Shown in pieces: positions 23,365 to 31,384 of a stretch of 32,093 bases of DNA. Positions within the stretch are counted from its first letter, which is position 1; every line of letters begins with the position of its first letter. Below the pieces are notes generated by a model. That model saw only the letters and a list, made by a program, of their open reading frames with translations. It did not search any database and was not told where the DNA came from. This DNA comes from an uncultured Alphaproteobacteria bacterium (GTDB lineage Bacteria; Pseudomonadota; Alphaproteobacteria; CAAGCB01; CAG-977): contig CALYBD010000030.1 in NCBI GenBank assembly GCA_944393745.1, positions 1-32,093 of the forward strand, in the 5' to 3' direction. A program made the translations under genes and the position numbers.

Positions 23365-24423
23365 ATGACTGAAAAAAAATTTCTGATTTTTACGGGATTG
23401 ATCATCGGCGTGATTTCGGTCGCGCTGACGGTCTACGGCAATCCCGCCAATATGGGATTCTGTATCGCCTGCTTTATCCGCGATACCGCGGGATCTTTAA
23501 AACTGCATTCGGCGCCGATCGTTCAGTATATGCGTCCGGAAATCATCGGTCTGGTTTTGGGGGCGGCTTTGTCGGCTTTAATCAGACGCGAATTCACGCC
23601 CAAAGGCGGCAGTTCGCCTTTGTTGCGATTCGTGATCGGATTCTTTGTCATGTTGGGCGCTTTGGTTTTCCTGGGCTGTCCGTTCCGCATGATCCTGCGT
23701 CTGGCAGGCGGAGACTTGAACGCTTTGACCGCCGTTATCGGTTTTATCGCCGGAATCGGCGCGGGCGTGTTCTTCTTAAAACGCGGCTTTTCGCTTAATC
23801 GCGCCTATCCGCAGTCCAAAGTCGAAGGTTTGGCATTCTCGATCCTGCAAATCGTTTTCCTGATCGTCTTTGCCGCCGTTCCGACTTTGTTGGTCTTCAG
23901 CACCAGCGGCCCAGGATCAATGCATGCGCCGTTCCTGTTGTCTTTGGCGGCAGGGTTGGTAGTCGGATTCTTCGCCCAAAAAAGCAGGCTGTGCATGGCA
24001 GGCGGTATCCGCGATCTGTTTTTATTTAAAGACATCACCTTGTTGTCGGGGTTTGTGGCCATCTTCGTTGCCGCTTTGATCGCCAATCTGGCTGTCGGAC
24101 AGTTCCACTTGAGCTTTGAGGGGCAACCGGTTGCTCATACACAGCATTTGTGGAACTTTCTGGGAATGTCGGTCGTGGGGTTCGGCTCCGTCCTGTTGGG
24201 CGGCTGTCCTTTGCGCCAACTGATCTTGTCCGGCGAAGGCAATACCGATTCCGCCATGACGATTCTGGGCTTTGCCGCCGGTGCGGCTTTCGCGCACAAC
24301 TTCAGCCTCGCCTCTTCGGGCGCGGGCGCCACAACGGGCGGAAAAATCAGCGTCATTGTCGCTTTGGTCATCTTGACCCTGATCGCCTTTTTCGGCACCT
24401 TTAAAAAAGGAGAAAACAAATGA
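23365..24423 (+). CDS. yedE: YedE family putative selenium transporter
   Basis: The 352-residue inner-membrane protein belongs to the YeeE/YedE group. Two internally repeated halves each carry conserved cysteine motifs: FCIACFIRD (about 31-39) and GCPFRMILRLAGGD (about 113-126) in the first, and CMAGGIRDLFLF with GGCPLRQLILSGEGN in the second. About ten hydrophobic segments are visible. The related YeeE imports thiosulfate through such cysteines; YedE accompanies selD, yedF and SDMH genes and is thought to import selenium species. The ATG at 23365 follows TAAGGAAAG. It ends in ATGA, overlapping yedF. Confidence 0.93.
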   Translation: MTEKKFLIFTGLIIGVISVALTVYGNPANMGFCIACFIRDTAGSLKLHSAPIVQYMRPEIIGLVLGAALSALIRREFTPKGGSSPLLRFVIGFFVMLGALVFLGCPFRMILRLAGGDLNALTAVIGFIAGIGAGVFFLKRGFSLNRAYPQSKVEGLAFSILQIVFLIVFAAVPTLLVFSTSGPGSMHAPFLLSLAAGLVVGFFAQKSRLCMAGGIRDLFLFKDITLLSGFVAIFVAALIANLAVGQFHLSFEGQPVAHTQHLWNFLGMSVVGFGSVLLGGCPLRQLILSGEGNTDSAMTILGFAAGAAFAHNFSLASSGAGATTGGKISVIVALVILTLIAFFGTFKKGENK

Positions 24424-24632
24424 TCGAAATCAATGCCTGCGGGCTTTCCTGCCCCGAACCGGTCGTCATGTTGGCCAAGGCTTTGAAAGATAAGCCAGAA
24501 GAAGCCGTCATCTGTGTCGATGCGCCGGCCGCGTGCGAAAATTGCACGCGCTTTGCCACAAACGCCGGATACAGTGTCGAAAAAACGACTCAAGACAATA
24601 AAACGGTACTGACATGTCGGATAAAACGCTGA
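24420..24632 (+). CDS. yedF: YedF-type TusA domain, short form
   Basis: The 70-residue product is a TusA-like sulfurtransferase domain: GLSCPEPVVMLAKAL carries the catalytic Cys (CPxP-like site, Cys11). A second cysteine pair CENC is at about 39-42. Full YedF proteins are near 190-200 residues with a C-terminal DsrE-like part; here only the TusA half remains. It sits between yedE (4-base overlap) and selD (19-base overlap), so translation is tightly coupled. It may relay selenium from the transporter to SelD. Confidence 0.85.
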   Translation: MIEINACGLSCPEPVVMLAKALKDKPEEAVICVDAPAACENCTRFATNAGYSVEKTTQDNKTVLTCRIKR

Positions 24633-25618
24633 CACAACTTTGCCAAACCGCCGGATGCGCCGCTAAAATCGGCCCCGGCGTGTTGGCCGAAGTCGTTAAA
24701 AACCTGCCCCGTTATGAAAATAAAAATCTGTTGCTGGGCTTTGACACCAGCGACGATGCCTGTGTCTATGACTTAGGTGACGGGAGATACCTCATCGAAA
24801 CCATCGACTTTTTCCCGCCGATGGTTGACGACCCTTACGTCTTCGGACAAATCGCCGCCGCCAACGCGTTAAGCGATGTTTACGCCATGGGCGGAAAGCC
24901 CTTCTTGGCGATGAACCTGTTGTGCTTTCCGACTTGTCTGGAATTGGAACGCGTCAAAGCGATCCTGCAAGGCGGACACGATAAAGCCGTGGAAGCCAAG
25001 ACCGTTATCGCGGGCGGTCATACGATTGACGACTTTACGCCGAAATACGGCTTGTCCGTTTCCGGATTTGCCGCCTCGGATTCTTTGCTGACCAACGCGG
25101 GCGCAAAAGAAGGCGATGTGCTGGTCTTAACCAAACCGCTCGGCACGGGAATCCTGACAACGGCTTTAAAAGCGGAAATGTTGGAAGACAAAGACTATCA
25201 GGCTTTGATCAAATCCATGACAAAGCTGAACAATATCGACTTGAGCGGTATTGAAGTGCACGCGTGTACGGACGTTACGGGCTTTTCTTTGATGGGGCAC
25301 GGACGCGAAATGGCGGACGGCGCCAACGTCACAATCGAAATCTTTGCCGAACGCGTTCCGCAGTTTGACGCGGCGTTGAACTTCGCGCGCATGGGTATGA
25401 TCCCCGCCGGAGCTTATCGCAATCGCGAATTCTTAAAGGATAAAGTCGTTTGCGATGAAATGCCTCTTGAATTAACGGACGTTTTGTTCGATCCTCAGAC
25501 TTCGGGAGGATTGCTGATCGCGCTTCCCGAAAAAGAAGCGGCAAAAATCGATGCTCCGATCATCGGACAAGTCTTGCCGCGCGGGCAAAAAAGCATTCAC
25601 GTAAGGAAAACGGCATGA
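24614..25618 (+). CDS. selD: Selenide, water dikinase SelD (cysteine form)
   Basis: The 334-residue product makes selenophosphate from selenide and ATP. The active-site loop reads TAGCAAKIGPG with Cys15 (often selenocysteine in other organisms) and Lys18. FDTSDDACVYDL supplies metal-binding Asp residues and AAANALSDVYAMGG and GHTIDD are also typical; DPQTSGGLLIA is the C-terminal signature. It is embedded in the SDMH operon, with no selA or selB in the window. Its product here may serve the cofactor ligand rather than selenocysteine; this is inference. It overlaps yedF by 19 and yqeB by 4 bases. Confidence 0.95.
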   Translation: MSDKTLTQLCQTAGCAAKIGPGVLAEVVKNLPRYENKNLLLGFDTSDDACVYDLGDGRYLIETIDFFPPMVDDPYVFGQIAAANALSDVYAMGGKPFLAMNLLCFPTCLELERVKAILQGGHDKAVEAKTVIAGGHTIDDFTPKYGLSVSGFAASDSLLTNAGAKEGDVLVLTKPLGTGILTTALKAEMLEDKDYQALIKSMTKLNNIDLSGIEVHACTDVTGFSLMGHGREMADGANVTIEIFAERVPQFDAALNFARMGMIPAGAYRNREFLKDKVVCDEMPLELTDVLFDPQTSGGLLIALPEKEAAKIDAPIIGQVLPRGQKSIHVRKTA

Positions 25619-26421
25619 TCGACAATTTAATCATTATCCGCGGCAGCGGCGATATCGCTTCGGGAAGCATTCATCGTTTAGTTAAATGCGGCTTTCCCGT
25701 TTTGGCTTTGGAAACCGGACGCCCTTCGTCCATTCGCCGGCACATCGCTTTTTCGGAAGCCGTCTATGACGGTACGGCAACGGTTGAAGACGTCACCGCG
25801 GAATTGGTTAAAAATGTCAATGAGGCTCTGGCTTGCATGCGGCGGGGCAATCCGGCCGTCATGATCGACCCGAAGGCTGAAGTTTTATCAAAACTGCAGC
25901 CTTTGGCGGTTGTTGACGCCATTTTGGCCAAGCGCAACATCGGAACGCATCGGGACATGGCACCGATCACGATTGCTTTGGGGCCGGGGTTCAGCGCGCC
26001 CGAAGACGTTGACGCCGTCATTGAAACAATGCGCGGCCATGATCTGGGACGCATTATCACAAACGGCAGCGCTTTGCCGAACACCGGCGTTCCGGGGATT
26101 ATCGGCGGTTACGGCATTGAACGGGTAAACTTTGCGCCGTGCGCCGGAACGTTGCGCAACGTGCGTAAGATTTCGGACTATGTCGAAGCCGGAGAAATCA
26201 TTGCCATAATTGACGACACGCCCGTAACGGCTCAGATCTCGGGAATTATCCGCGGGTTGATCCGTGACGGTTTTCAGGTCACGAAAGGATTTAAAATCGC
26301 CGATGTCGATCCGCGCAAAGAACAAAAGAAAAATTGCTTTACCATTTCGGATAAAGCCCGTTGCATTGCGGGTTCCGTTTTAGAAGCAATCCTTTATCTG
26401 CGCCGGATCAAAGGGATTTAG
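25615..26421 (+). CDS. yqeB: YqeB (EF2563-type) selenium-dependent molybdenum hydroxylase maturation protein
   Basis: The 268-residue product begins with IIIRGSGDIASGSIHRL, a Rossmann-like motif, and contains PAVMIDPKAE (about 80-89), IGTHRDMAPITIALGPGFSAPEDVD and GPGF. This matches YqeB, the hallmark of SDMH systems. Its role in inserting or activating the selenium ligand of the molybdenum centre is known only from genetic context. The gene starts in the selD stop codon (ATGA). It ends with a 14-base overlap with the convergent binding-protein gene and no terminator. Confidence 0.93.
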   Translation: MIDNLIIIRGSGDIASGSIHRLVKCGFPVLALETGRPSSIRRHIAFSEAVYDGTATVEDVTAELVKNVNEALACMRRGNPAVMIDPKAEVLSKLQPLAVVDAILAKRNIGTHRDMAPITIALGPGFSAPEDVDAVIETMRGHDLGRIITNGSALPNTGVPGIIGGYGIERVNFAPCAGTLRNVRKISDYVEAGEIIAIIDDTPVTAQISGIIRGLIRDGFQVTKGFKIADVDPRKEQKKNCFTISDKARCIAGSVLEAILYLRRIKGI

Positions 26422-27412
26422 TTGTCAGCTTTTCATATTCTTCCACAGACAGATCCTGTTGATAGAACAGCCGATAAAAGCGTTTTGTTTCTTCGTATAA
26501 ATCATATTTCGCCTTTTCCGGATACAGGACTTTTGCCAGCCAGAGCAGTCCCAGAAAACGGTTCACGGCCGGCGGAGACGTTACCCAGCTGTACGGTTTG
26601 TCGGGAACGCGATAAATTCTTTTTTCTTTAACAGCAGGAACCGTCTGCCAGACCGGATTTTTTAAAGCAGCGTTATAAGCCGCTCTGTCGGCAATGATAT
26701 ATTCCGGATTCCAGTTCAAGATCTGTTCCAGATTGGTTTCATTGCCTCCGCCTGTTGTTAAAACGACAGGGAAAAGAGCGACATTATCGCCCATCAGGTC
26801 AATCACTTGTCCGTGAAAGCTCCCCTTGCCCAAAACGGACAGGCCTTTATTGCCGCTGATATATAAAACGCGTTTTTTGGTTCCGACTTCGGAAAGGATC
26901 TTTAAAATCCTGTCGTACACTTCCTGCGTATACGCGGCGAACTCTGCCCCTTTTTGCTCCAGATTCAATAACTCGCCCAACAATAAATAAGACTTTGACG
27001 TGTTCTTTAAAGACGAATCAATATGAACGGTTCGGATTCCCAAACGCTTTTCCATATTATTCATATCCGATTCTATTTTTTCTTTGGATTCGCCGATATC
27101 AACAAACAACTGCGGATTGATAACCGCCAATTCTTCCAGATTCAAATCCGCCGACCCGTAAAGCTGTCCGACAACTTTTTTTTGACGATCCGCCGGACTT
27201 AAATGAGCCTTTTGAGATTCCCTGTTTGACAAAGCGACGACTTTTTCGGGCGCGAACGTCATCAGCGTCATCTGCGCGATCGGCCCTGAAGGCACGACAC
27301 GGTCTATTTTTTCGGGAATTTCCAAAGTCCTGCCGGCGGAATCGGTAAACGTCCGCGCATGAACGGAAGAACAAAACAATAAAACGGACAAGAAAAAAAG
27401 CTTATTTTTCAT
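26408..27412 (-). CDS. Periplasmic binding protein of FecB/BtuF type
   Basis: The 334-residue product has a signal peptide (about 1-19, ending VHA), then two lobes typical of the class III binding-protein fold: FTDSAGRTLEIPEKIDRVV (about 22-40), ELAVINPQLFVDIG, and near the C-terminus KPYSWVTSPPAVNRFLGLLW. Family members bind siderophores, haem or cobalamin, and a subset (MolA-type) binds molybdate or tungstate. In this context molybdate is an attractive guess but not shown. No permease or ATPase lies beside it. It starts inside the end of xdhC (11-base overlap), so it belongs to that unit. Confidence 0.88.
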   Translation of the reverse strand: MKNKLFFLSVLLFCSSVHARTFTDSAGRTLEIPEKIDRVVPSGPIAQMTLMTFAPEKVVALSNRESQKAHLSPADRQKKVVGQLYGSADLNLEELAVINPQLFVDIGESKEKIESDMNNMEKRLGIRTVHIDSSLKNTSKSYLLLGELLNLEQKGAEFAAYTQEVYDRILKILSEVGTKKRVLYISGNKGLSVLGKGSFHGQVIDLMGDNVALFPVVLTTGGGNETNLEQILNWNPEYIIADRAAYNAALKNPVWQTVPAVKEKRIYRVPDKPYSWVTSPPAVNRFLGLLWLAKVLYPEKAKYDLYEETKRFYRLFYQQDLSVEEYEKLTTKSL

Positions 27413-28418
27413 CGAAACGTTCCGCCCGCACCTGAATCATCTGCGCCACAATGCTGACGGCGATTTCAGCCGGCGTTTCGGCTTTAATCGGCAGGCCGAC
27501 CGGCGTAATAACGCGGTCAATGTCTTTTTGAGAAAAACCGTCTTCGGCCAGCCGTTCGCACAAACGTTTATATTTCGCTTCACTGCCGATCACGCCGATA
27601 TAGCACGCGGGCGTCTTTAAGACTTGCACCTGCAAGATATAATCGTTTTGATGACCGCGCGTCATAATCAAAACAAAGTCGTTTTCCGTGATATGGATTT
27701 CCTTTTCGATCTGATCGAAACCGCCGAGAATGATTCTTTCGGCGTCCGGAAACAGATCGGGGGAAGCGAATTGTTCGCGTTCCTCATACAGCGTGTAGCG
27801 GAAACCGACCGAATGCAACAACGGCGCAACGGCCTGAGCCACATGTCCGCCGCCGAACAAATAAACTTGTCCCGCCAAAGAAATCGGTTCGGCATAAAGT
27901 CTGGAGCCGTCTTTGTTTTTATTTTGCTTTGCCTTACGCATCAACAACGGCTTAAATTCTTCGCCGCCCTCAATACTTTCAAATCCGTCTTCGGGCGTAT
28001 AAAAACCCATTTCCCATTTAAAATCGGAAGAAATACGCGCGACAATCCACGCATCGTCATGTTTATCAATCAAAGCCAGCGCCCGATCACAAAAATCAAT
28101 GGCGCTTTGATCCATATATTGGAACAAAATCGTCACGTTCCCGCCGCAAATCATACCGATGTCGGCGACTTCGTTCGGGCAAAGCCGATAATCCTGAATA
28201 AAGTTCTCTTTTGTCTTCAACAGTTCTTTGGCCTTGATCTCCGTTTCATATTCGACCCGTCCGCCGCCGACCGTCCCGATCGTTTTCGATTGTTCGCTGA
28301 CCAACATATGCGCCCCTTTGCCACGCGGGCAGGAACCGCTGTTATCGATAACCGTGCATAAAACCGCTTTTTCGCCTTTTTCCAATTCGGCTTTCAATGT
28401 TTCCAAAATATGTTTCAT
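27402..28418 (-). CDS. xdhC: XdhC family protein
   Basis: The 338-residue product has an N-terminal XdhC/CoxI domain (AVLCTVIDNSGSCPRGKGAH, then TIGTVGGGRVEYE, about 18-60) and a C-terminal Rossmann domain (VYLFGGGHVAQAVAPLLHSV, about 186-205; IGVIGSEAKYKRL). XdhC proteins bind and sulfurate molybdenum cofactor before its insertion into hydroxylases; this type recurs with yqeB/yqeC in SDMH systems. It follows a terminator downstream of the TonB receptor and is coupled to the binding-protein gene. Cytoplasmic. Confidence 0.92.
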   Translation of the reverse strand: MKHILETLKAELEKGEKAVLCTVIDNSGSCPRGKGAHMLVSEQSKTIGTVGGGRVEYETEIKAKELLKTKENFIQDYRLCPNEVADIGMICGGNVTILFQYMDQSAIDFCDRALALIDKHDDAWIVARISSDFKWEMGFYTPEDGFESIEGGEEFKPLLMRKAKQNKNKDGSRLYAEPISLAGQVYLFGGGHVAQAVAPLLHSVGFRYTLYEEREQFASPDLFPDAERIILGGFDQIEKEIHITENDFVLIMTRGHQNDYILQVQVLKTPACYIGVIGSEAKYKRLCERLAEDGFSQKDIDRVITPVGLPIKAETPAEIAVSIVAQMIQVRAERFDEK

Positions 28419-28438
28419 TTTTATTCCTTTTATAAAAC

Positions 28439-28470
28439 AAAGGCGGAACGGACAACCGCTCCGCCTTTTA
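28439..28470 (-). terminator. Terminator between the TonB receptor and xdhC
   Basis: AGGCGGA (28441-28447) pairs with TCCGCCT (28460-28466); on the minus strand a TTTGTTTT run follows. It separates the receptor from xdhC, though some read-through is possible. Confidence 0.75.
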
Positions 28471-28480
28471 TTTAGTCAGA

Positions 28481-30613
28481 TCAGAACTTCGTTGACAAGG
28501 TCAAAAAGAAGTTTCTGCCTTCGGACGGATAACCGGCTGAAAGCTCATAATCTTCATCAAAGATGTTCGCCGCTCCGATTTCAATATCCAGATTCTTCAT
28601 CGGACTGTAAACAAACTTCAGATCCGCCGTCATAAATCCGGACGACTTCACCGCGTCCGCCGGAGCCACCGCACCGGATTCCGCCGGAGAACCGCCCGCC
28701 GGAGAATAACGCGAAGAATACGCCGTAATCACCGGAACAACCCGCAAACTTTCCGTAATGCCGATATCCGCATACAAATTGAACTTATGTTTCGGCACGT
28801 TCGTCAAAACCGACAATAACGGATTGTCTTTGAGTTTTTTGCGTAAATACGTATAGCCCAACCCGACCGAAACATCATCGCTGAACTGATACCCCATCGC
28901 CAATTCCAAACCGTAAGATCTGGCTTTTCCGACATTTTGAACCTGCATACAGACAGTATCATCATTCTTACCGCAATTTTTATTTGTCGGATCAGGAATG
29001 ACCGCCATTAAAGCATCATCAATATCATTATAGAAAATATTGCTTTCCACTTTAAACCGATCGGCAAACGTGTCGGTAAAACCGATTTCATAATTGATCG
29101 CCTTTTCAGATTCCAACATCGGATTTTCAATGTATGTGTTTTGACGTGTCGAAAAACGTTCTTTCTGTGTCGCAAAACGGTTTTTCTTCGCCACACCCGC
29201 ATAAACCGTTCCCGTATCGCTGTAACGATGACGCAATGCTGCCATCGGATTAAAGGAATCGTCATCTTTCCGATAATCAAGATCCTTTAAATCCTTATTG
29301 TTTTTCGGAGCTTTCGTTTCCAACCAATCATAGCTGGCACCGATAATCAAATCCGTATTTACAGTCAGATGAACGGTATCTTCCAACGCAACGGAATAAG
29401 TGTCATCGACATAACGTTCCCACAAATCGTCCGTATACAATTCGCGTTTCGTATGAACGTCACGGCGATAATGAAAAGCCGCTTTTATTGTGTTGTAGCT
29501 GTTCAGATCAACACCGCCTTCGATGTTCGCTCCGAAATCATAGTCCTGATAATCATCGGGCGCAAAACGGGTTTGCGTCAAAGACGGATCAGTATAAAAA
29601 TACATATGGTTGGAATATTCGTCATAGAACGCTCGCGTCTTAACATATCCCGTTTCACCGATCGCCGTATTTGTCAGCGTGTAAATCCCCCAATGATTGT
29701 AGGGATCATAACGTCTGTAAGAATTTGGAGTCGGCACGCCTTCCCAATACGGAATCCCCATAATGGCGTGCTGATAGTTATACGCGATCACGTATTCGTC
29801 CGTTTCGTTCGGCGTATAGCCCAGTTTAAAGTTAAATTTATAGTCTTTGGAATCCGAATTTTCACGATATCCGCCGTCTTCGGCGCCGCCTGCGACAGGA
29901 GTATAATCGCGGGATACCTTCCAATGATCAATGTCATTGTATGTCCCGCCCGTTTGCAAATACCAGTTCCCCTGATTGGTCCCCAAGTTAAAGCTGTTTT
30001 GAATACCGTTATATTTTCCGTCATTATCGAATTTGGCTTTGATTGTCAGATTGCCTTCGATTTCTTTTGTCGGACGCTTTGTCACCAAGTTAATCACGCC
30101 GCCCAAAGTGTTCGGCCCGTTTAAAACGGAGCTGATTCCTTTGGCGACCTGAATTTCGGACAAATCATTCGTCAAATAACGTTGCATATCGGGATCGTTG
30201 TCATACGGCAACGCCTGCGACACACCGTCCACCATAACGGAAATCTGACGTGTCGTGAAACCGCGAATGGAAACGCCTTTTTGATTTTTCGCCCCGATCT
30301 GATACGTCAAATCAACGCCGGGCAATAAAGAAACGGCTTTATCCAAAGTGTCCGAATCCGTATAAGCCTGAATTTCTTCTGCCGTAACGGTATTCAGATT
30401 CCCGACATTCGAAACGGACTGATCCGCAACGGAAACGGAAATTTCACCTAATTTAAAAACTTGATTTTCTTGCGCGACCGCGCTTTCTTTTTTTTGAATA
30501 TTTTTTTCTGCCACAACGGCTTTGTCTGTTTGATCGGTCTTTGCCTTTTGAGCATAAGACGGTGAAACAGTTAAAGCTAAGATGGAAGCAGAAAAAAGCA
30601 GAACTTTTTTCAT
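28481..30613 (-). CDS. TonB-dependent outer-membrane receptor
   Basis: The 710-residue product has a signal peptide (about 1-21, ending SYA), a TonB box-like FKLGEISVSV at about 52-61, a plug domain (about 65-180: TLDKAVSLLPGVDL, KGVSIRGFTTRQISVMVDG, GPNTLGGVINLVTKRP), and a 22-strand barrel ending NFFLTLSTKF with terminal Phe. Such receptors move siderophores, cobalamin, haem or other scarce solutes using TonB energy. The barrel holds a Cys pair (CGKNDDTVC, about 549-557) in one loop. It lies in the same direction as xdhC and the binding protein, so it may import a molybdenum or selenium chelate; the ligand is unknown. Confidence 0.93.
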   Translation of the reverse strand: MKKVLLFSASILALTVSPSYAQKAKTDQTDKAVVAEKNIQKKESAVAQENQVFKLGEISVSVADQSVSNVGNLNTVTAEEIQAYTDSDTLDKAVSLLPGVDLTYQIGAKNQKGVSIRGFTTRQISVMVDGVSQALPYDNDPDMQRYLTNDLSEIQVAKGISSVLNGPNTLGGVINLVTKRPTKEIEGNLTIKAKFDNDGKYNGIQNSFNLGTNQGNWYLQTGGTYNDIDHWKVSRDYTPVAGGAEDGGYRENSDSKDYKFNFKLGYTPNETDEYVIAYNYQHAIMGIPYWEGVPTPNSYRRYDPYNHWGIYTLTNTAIGETGYVKTRAFYDEYSNHMYFYTDPSLTQTRFAPDDYQDYDFGANIEGGVDLNSYNTIKAAFHYRRDVHTKRELYTDDLWERYVDDTYSVALEDTVHLTVNTDLIIGASYDWLETKAPKNNKDLKDLDYRKDDDSFNPMAALRHRYSDTGTVYAGVAKKNRFATQKERFSTRQNTYIENPMLESEKAINYEIGFTDTFADRFKVESNIFYNDIDDALMAVIPDPTNKNCGKNDDTVCMQVQNVGKARSYGLELAMGYQFSDDVSVGLGYTYLRKKLKDNPLLSVLTNVPKHKFNLYADIGITESLRVVPVITAYSSRYSPAGGSPAESGAVAPADAVKSSGFMTADLKFVYSPMKNLDIEIGAANIFDEDYELSAGYPSEGRNFFLTLSTKF

Positions 30614-30712
30614 ACTTTAAATCCTTTTTGGTTATGGTCACGCCGAAAGACAACACCATGCTTTCCCCGGCGAGCGGACCCAAAACGAATACATCATCTT
30701 AGAAATGTATTC
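30614..30712 (-). promoter_or_regulatory. Two-hairpin leader before the TonB receptor
   Basis: Hairpin 1 is a perfect inverted repeat, GAATACAT (30712-30705) with ATGTATTC (30694-30687), at the very start of the transcript; it could also be an operator. Hairpin 2 on the minus strand is GGTC (30680-30677) with GACC (30639-30636) and CGCCG (30672-30668) with CGGCG (30645-30641). It is followed by ATAACC and AAAAAGGATT, the same order as the barrel-yedE leader. Confidence 0.5.
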
Positions 30713-30879
30713 TTGAGGACTAAAATAGAACTTTCGATAGTGACAGGCAAGTCTTTTTGAACAAAACAAACCGGCCTGATGCACGATCGCAGAGCTTCCG
30801 GTTTCTTAATTGAAAACGAAAAAATCACTACACCTGTCGACAAAATTACAATTGCGAGAAATTTAAAAACCATGTTCAA
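30694..30879 (-). CDS. Possible small membrane peptide (doubtful)
   Basis: A 61-codon frame starting TTG at 30879 (59 codons from an ATG at 30873) reads MVFKFLAIVILSTGVVIFSF, a clear hydrophobic segment, followed by a basic stretch with two cysteines. There is no good ribosome site and the frame overlaps the TonB receptor promoter. It could be a relic or chance. No family is recognised. Confidence 0.2.
   Translation of the reverse strand: MNMVFKFLAIVILSTGVVIFSFSIKKPEALRSCIRPVCFVQKDLPVTIESSILVLKNTFLR
30722..30750 (-). promoter_or_regulatory. TonB receptor promoter
   Basis: On the minus strand TTGCCT (30750-30745), 17 bases, TATTTT (30727-30722). Transcription would start near 30715, right at the first hairpin. 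Confidence 0.5.
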
Positions 30880-31372
30880 AAACTTGATGGCCGCTAATGA
30901 TTTAAACGATCGCGCATACCGTTCGCGCCTTGTCTGCAGAATTAAATATTTCCAAACCGGCGGTATATGGGAATCCTCTTTTTAATTATTAAAAAGGAAC
31001 GTTGATTTTTTTTGCGTCCTTTTAAATTACTGATTTCCATTGAAGTAACGGCGCCGACAACGACCAACTGTTCGGGCGAATCAAAATCCTTAATGCGCAA
31101 AAATTTCAAGACGTTGAAACAGCCTCGTACTATCGTAAAAGTTAACGCCTTCTTTGGGAAGGCCGGAAAAAAAATCAAAACAAAAAACATTCATACGTTA
31201 TAGAATACTTTTTTCAGTATCACTCTTTTTATCAACAAACAAAAAAAACCTTTCGGTTGTGATACGTTATCTGTTTTTAGAAAGAAAGAAATCCCGGATA
31301 ACCGGGCAAAAAACGCTTTAATTTGTTTTGTTTTTTATAAAAAACATATGTTACACTTTTGTTACAAATATG
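30880..31372. other. Gene-free stretch with possible eroded coding scraps
   Basis: No intact gene is visible. Plus-strand scraps look protein-like: a frame at 30779-30985 with KITIARNLKTMFKN and MAANDLNDRAYRSRL resembles the start of XRE-type helix-turn-helix regulators, and another at 31044-31145 reads SNGADNDQLFGRIKILNAQK before a stop. They may be two ends of one decayed gene. Near 31305 a small CCCGG/CCGGG hairpin occurs. AT-rich promoter-like sequence leads into the C tract. Confidence 0.3.
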
Positions 31373-31384
31373 CCCCCCCCCCCC
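31373..31384 (+). repeat. Run of 12 C in the upstream region of the cysteine-repeat gene
   Basis: Twelve consecutive C bases lie 71 bases before the ATG. A TTGTTA is at about 31360-31365 upstream and a TTTTTATAG (possible -10) follows at about 31387-31396, so the tract may sit in a promoter spacer. Length change by strand slippage would alter promoter geometry. Confidence 0.85.

Noticed and set aside
24655-24670. Selenocysteine codon in SelD
   Set aside because: The active-site codon is TGC (Cys15), not TGA, so no recoding is needed.
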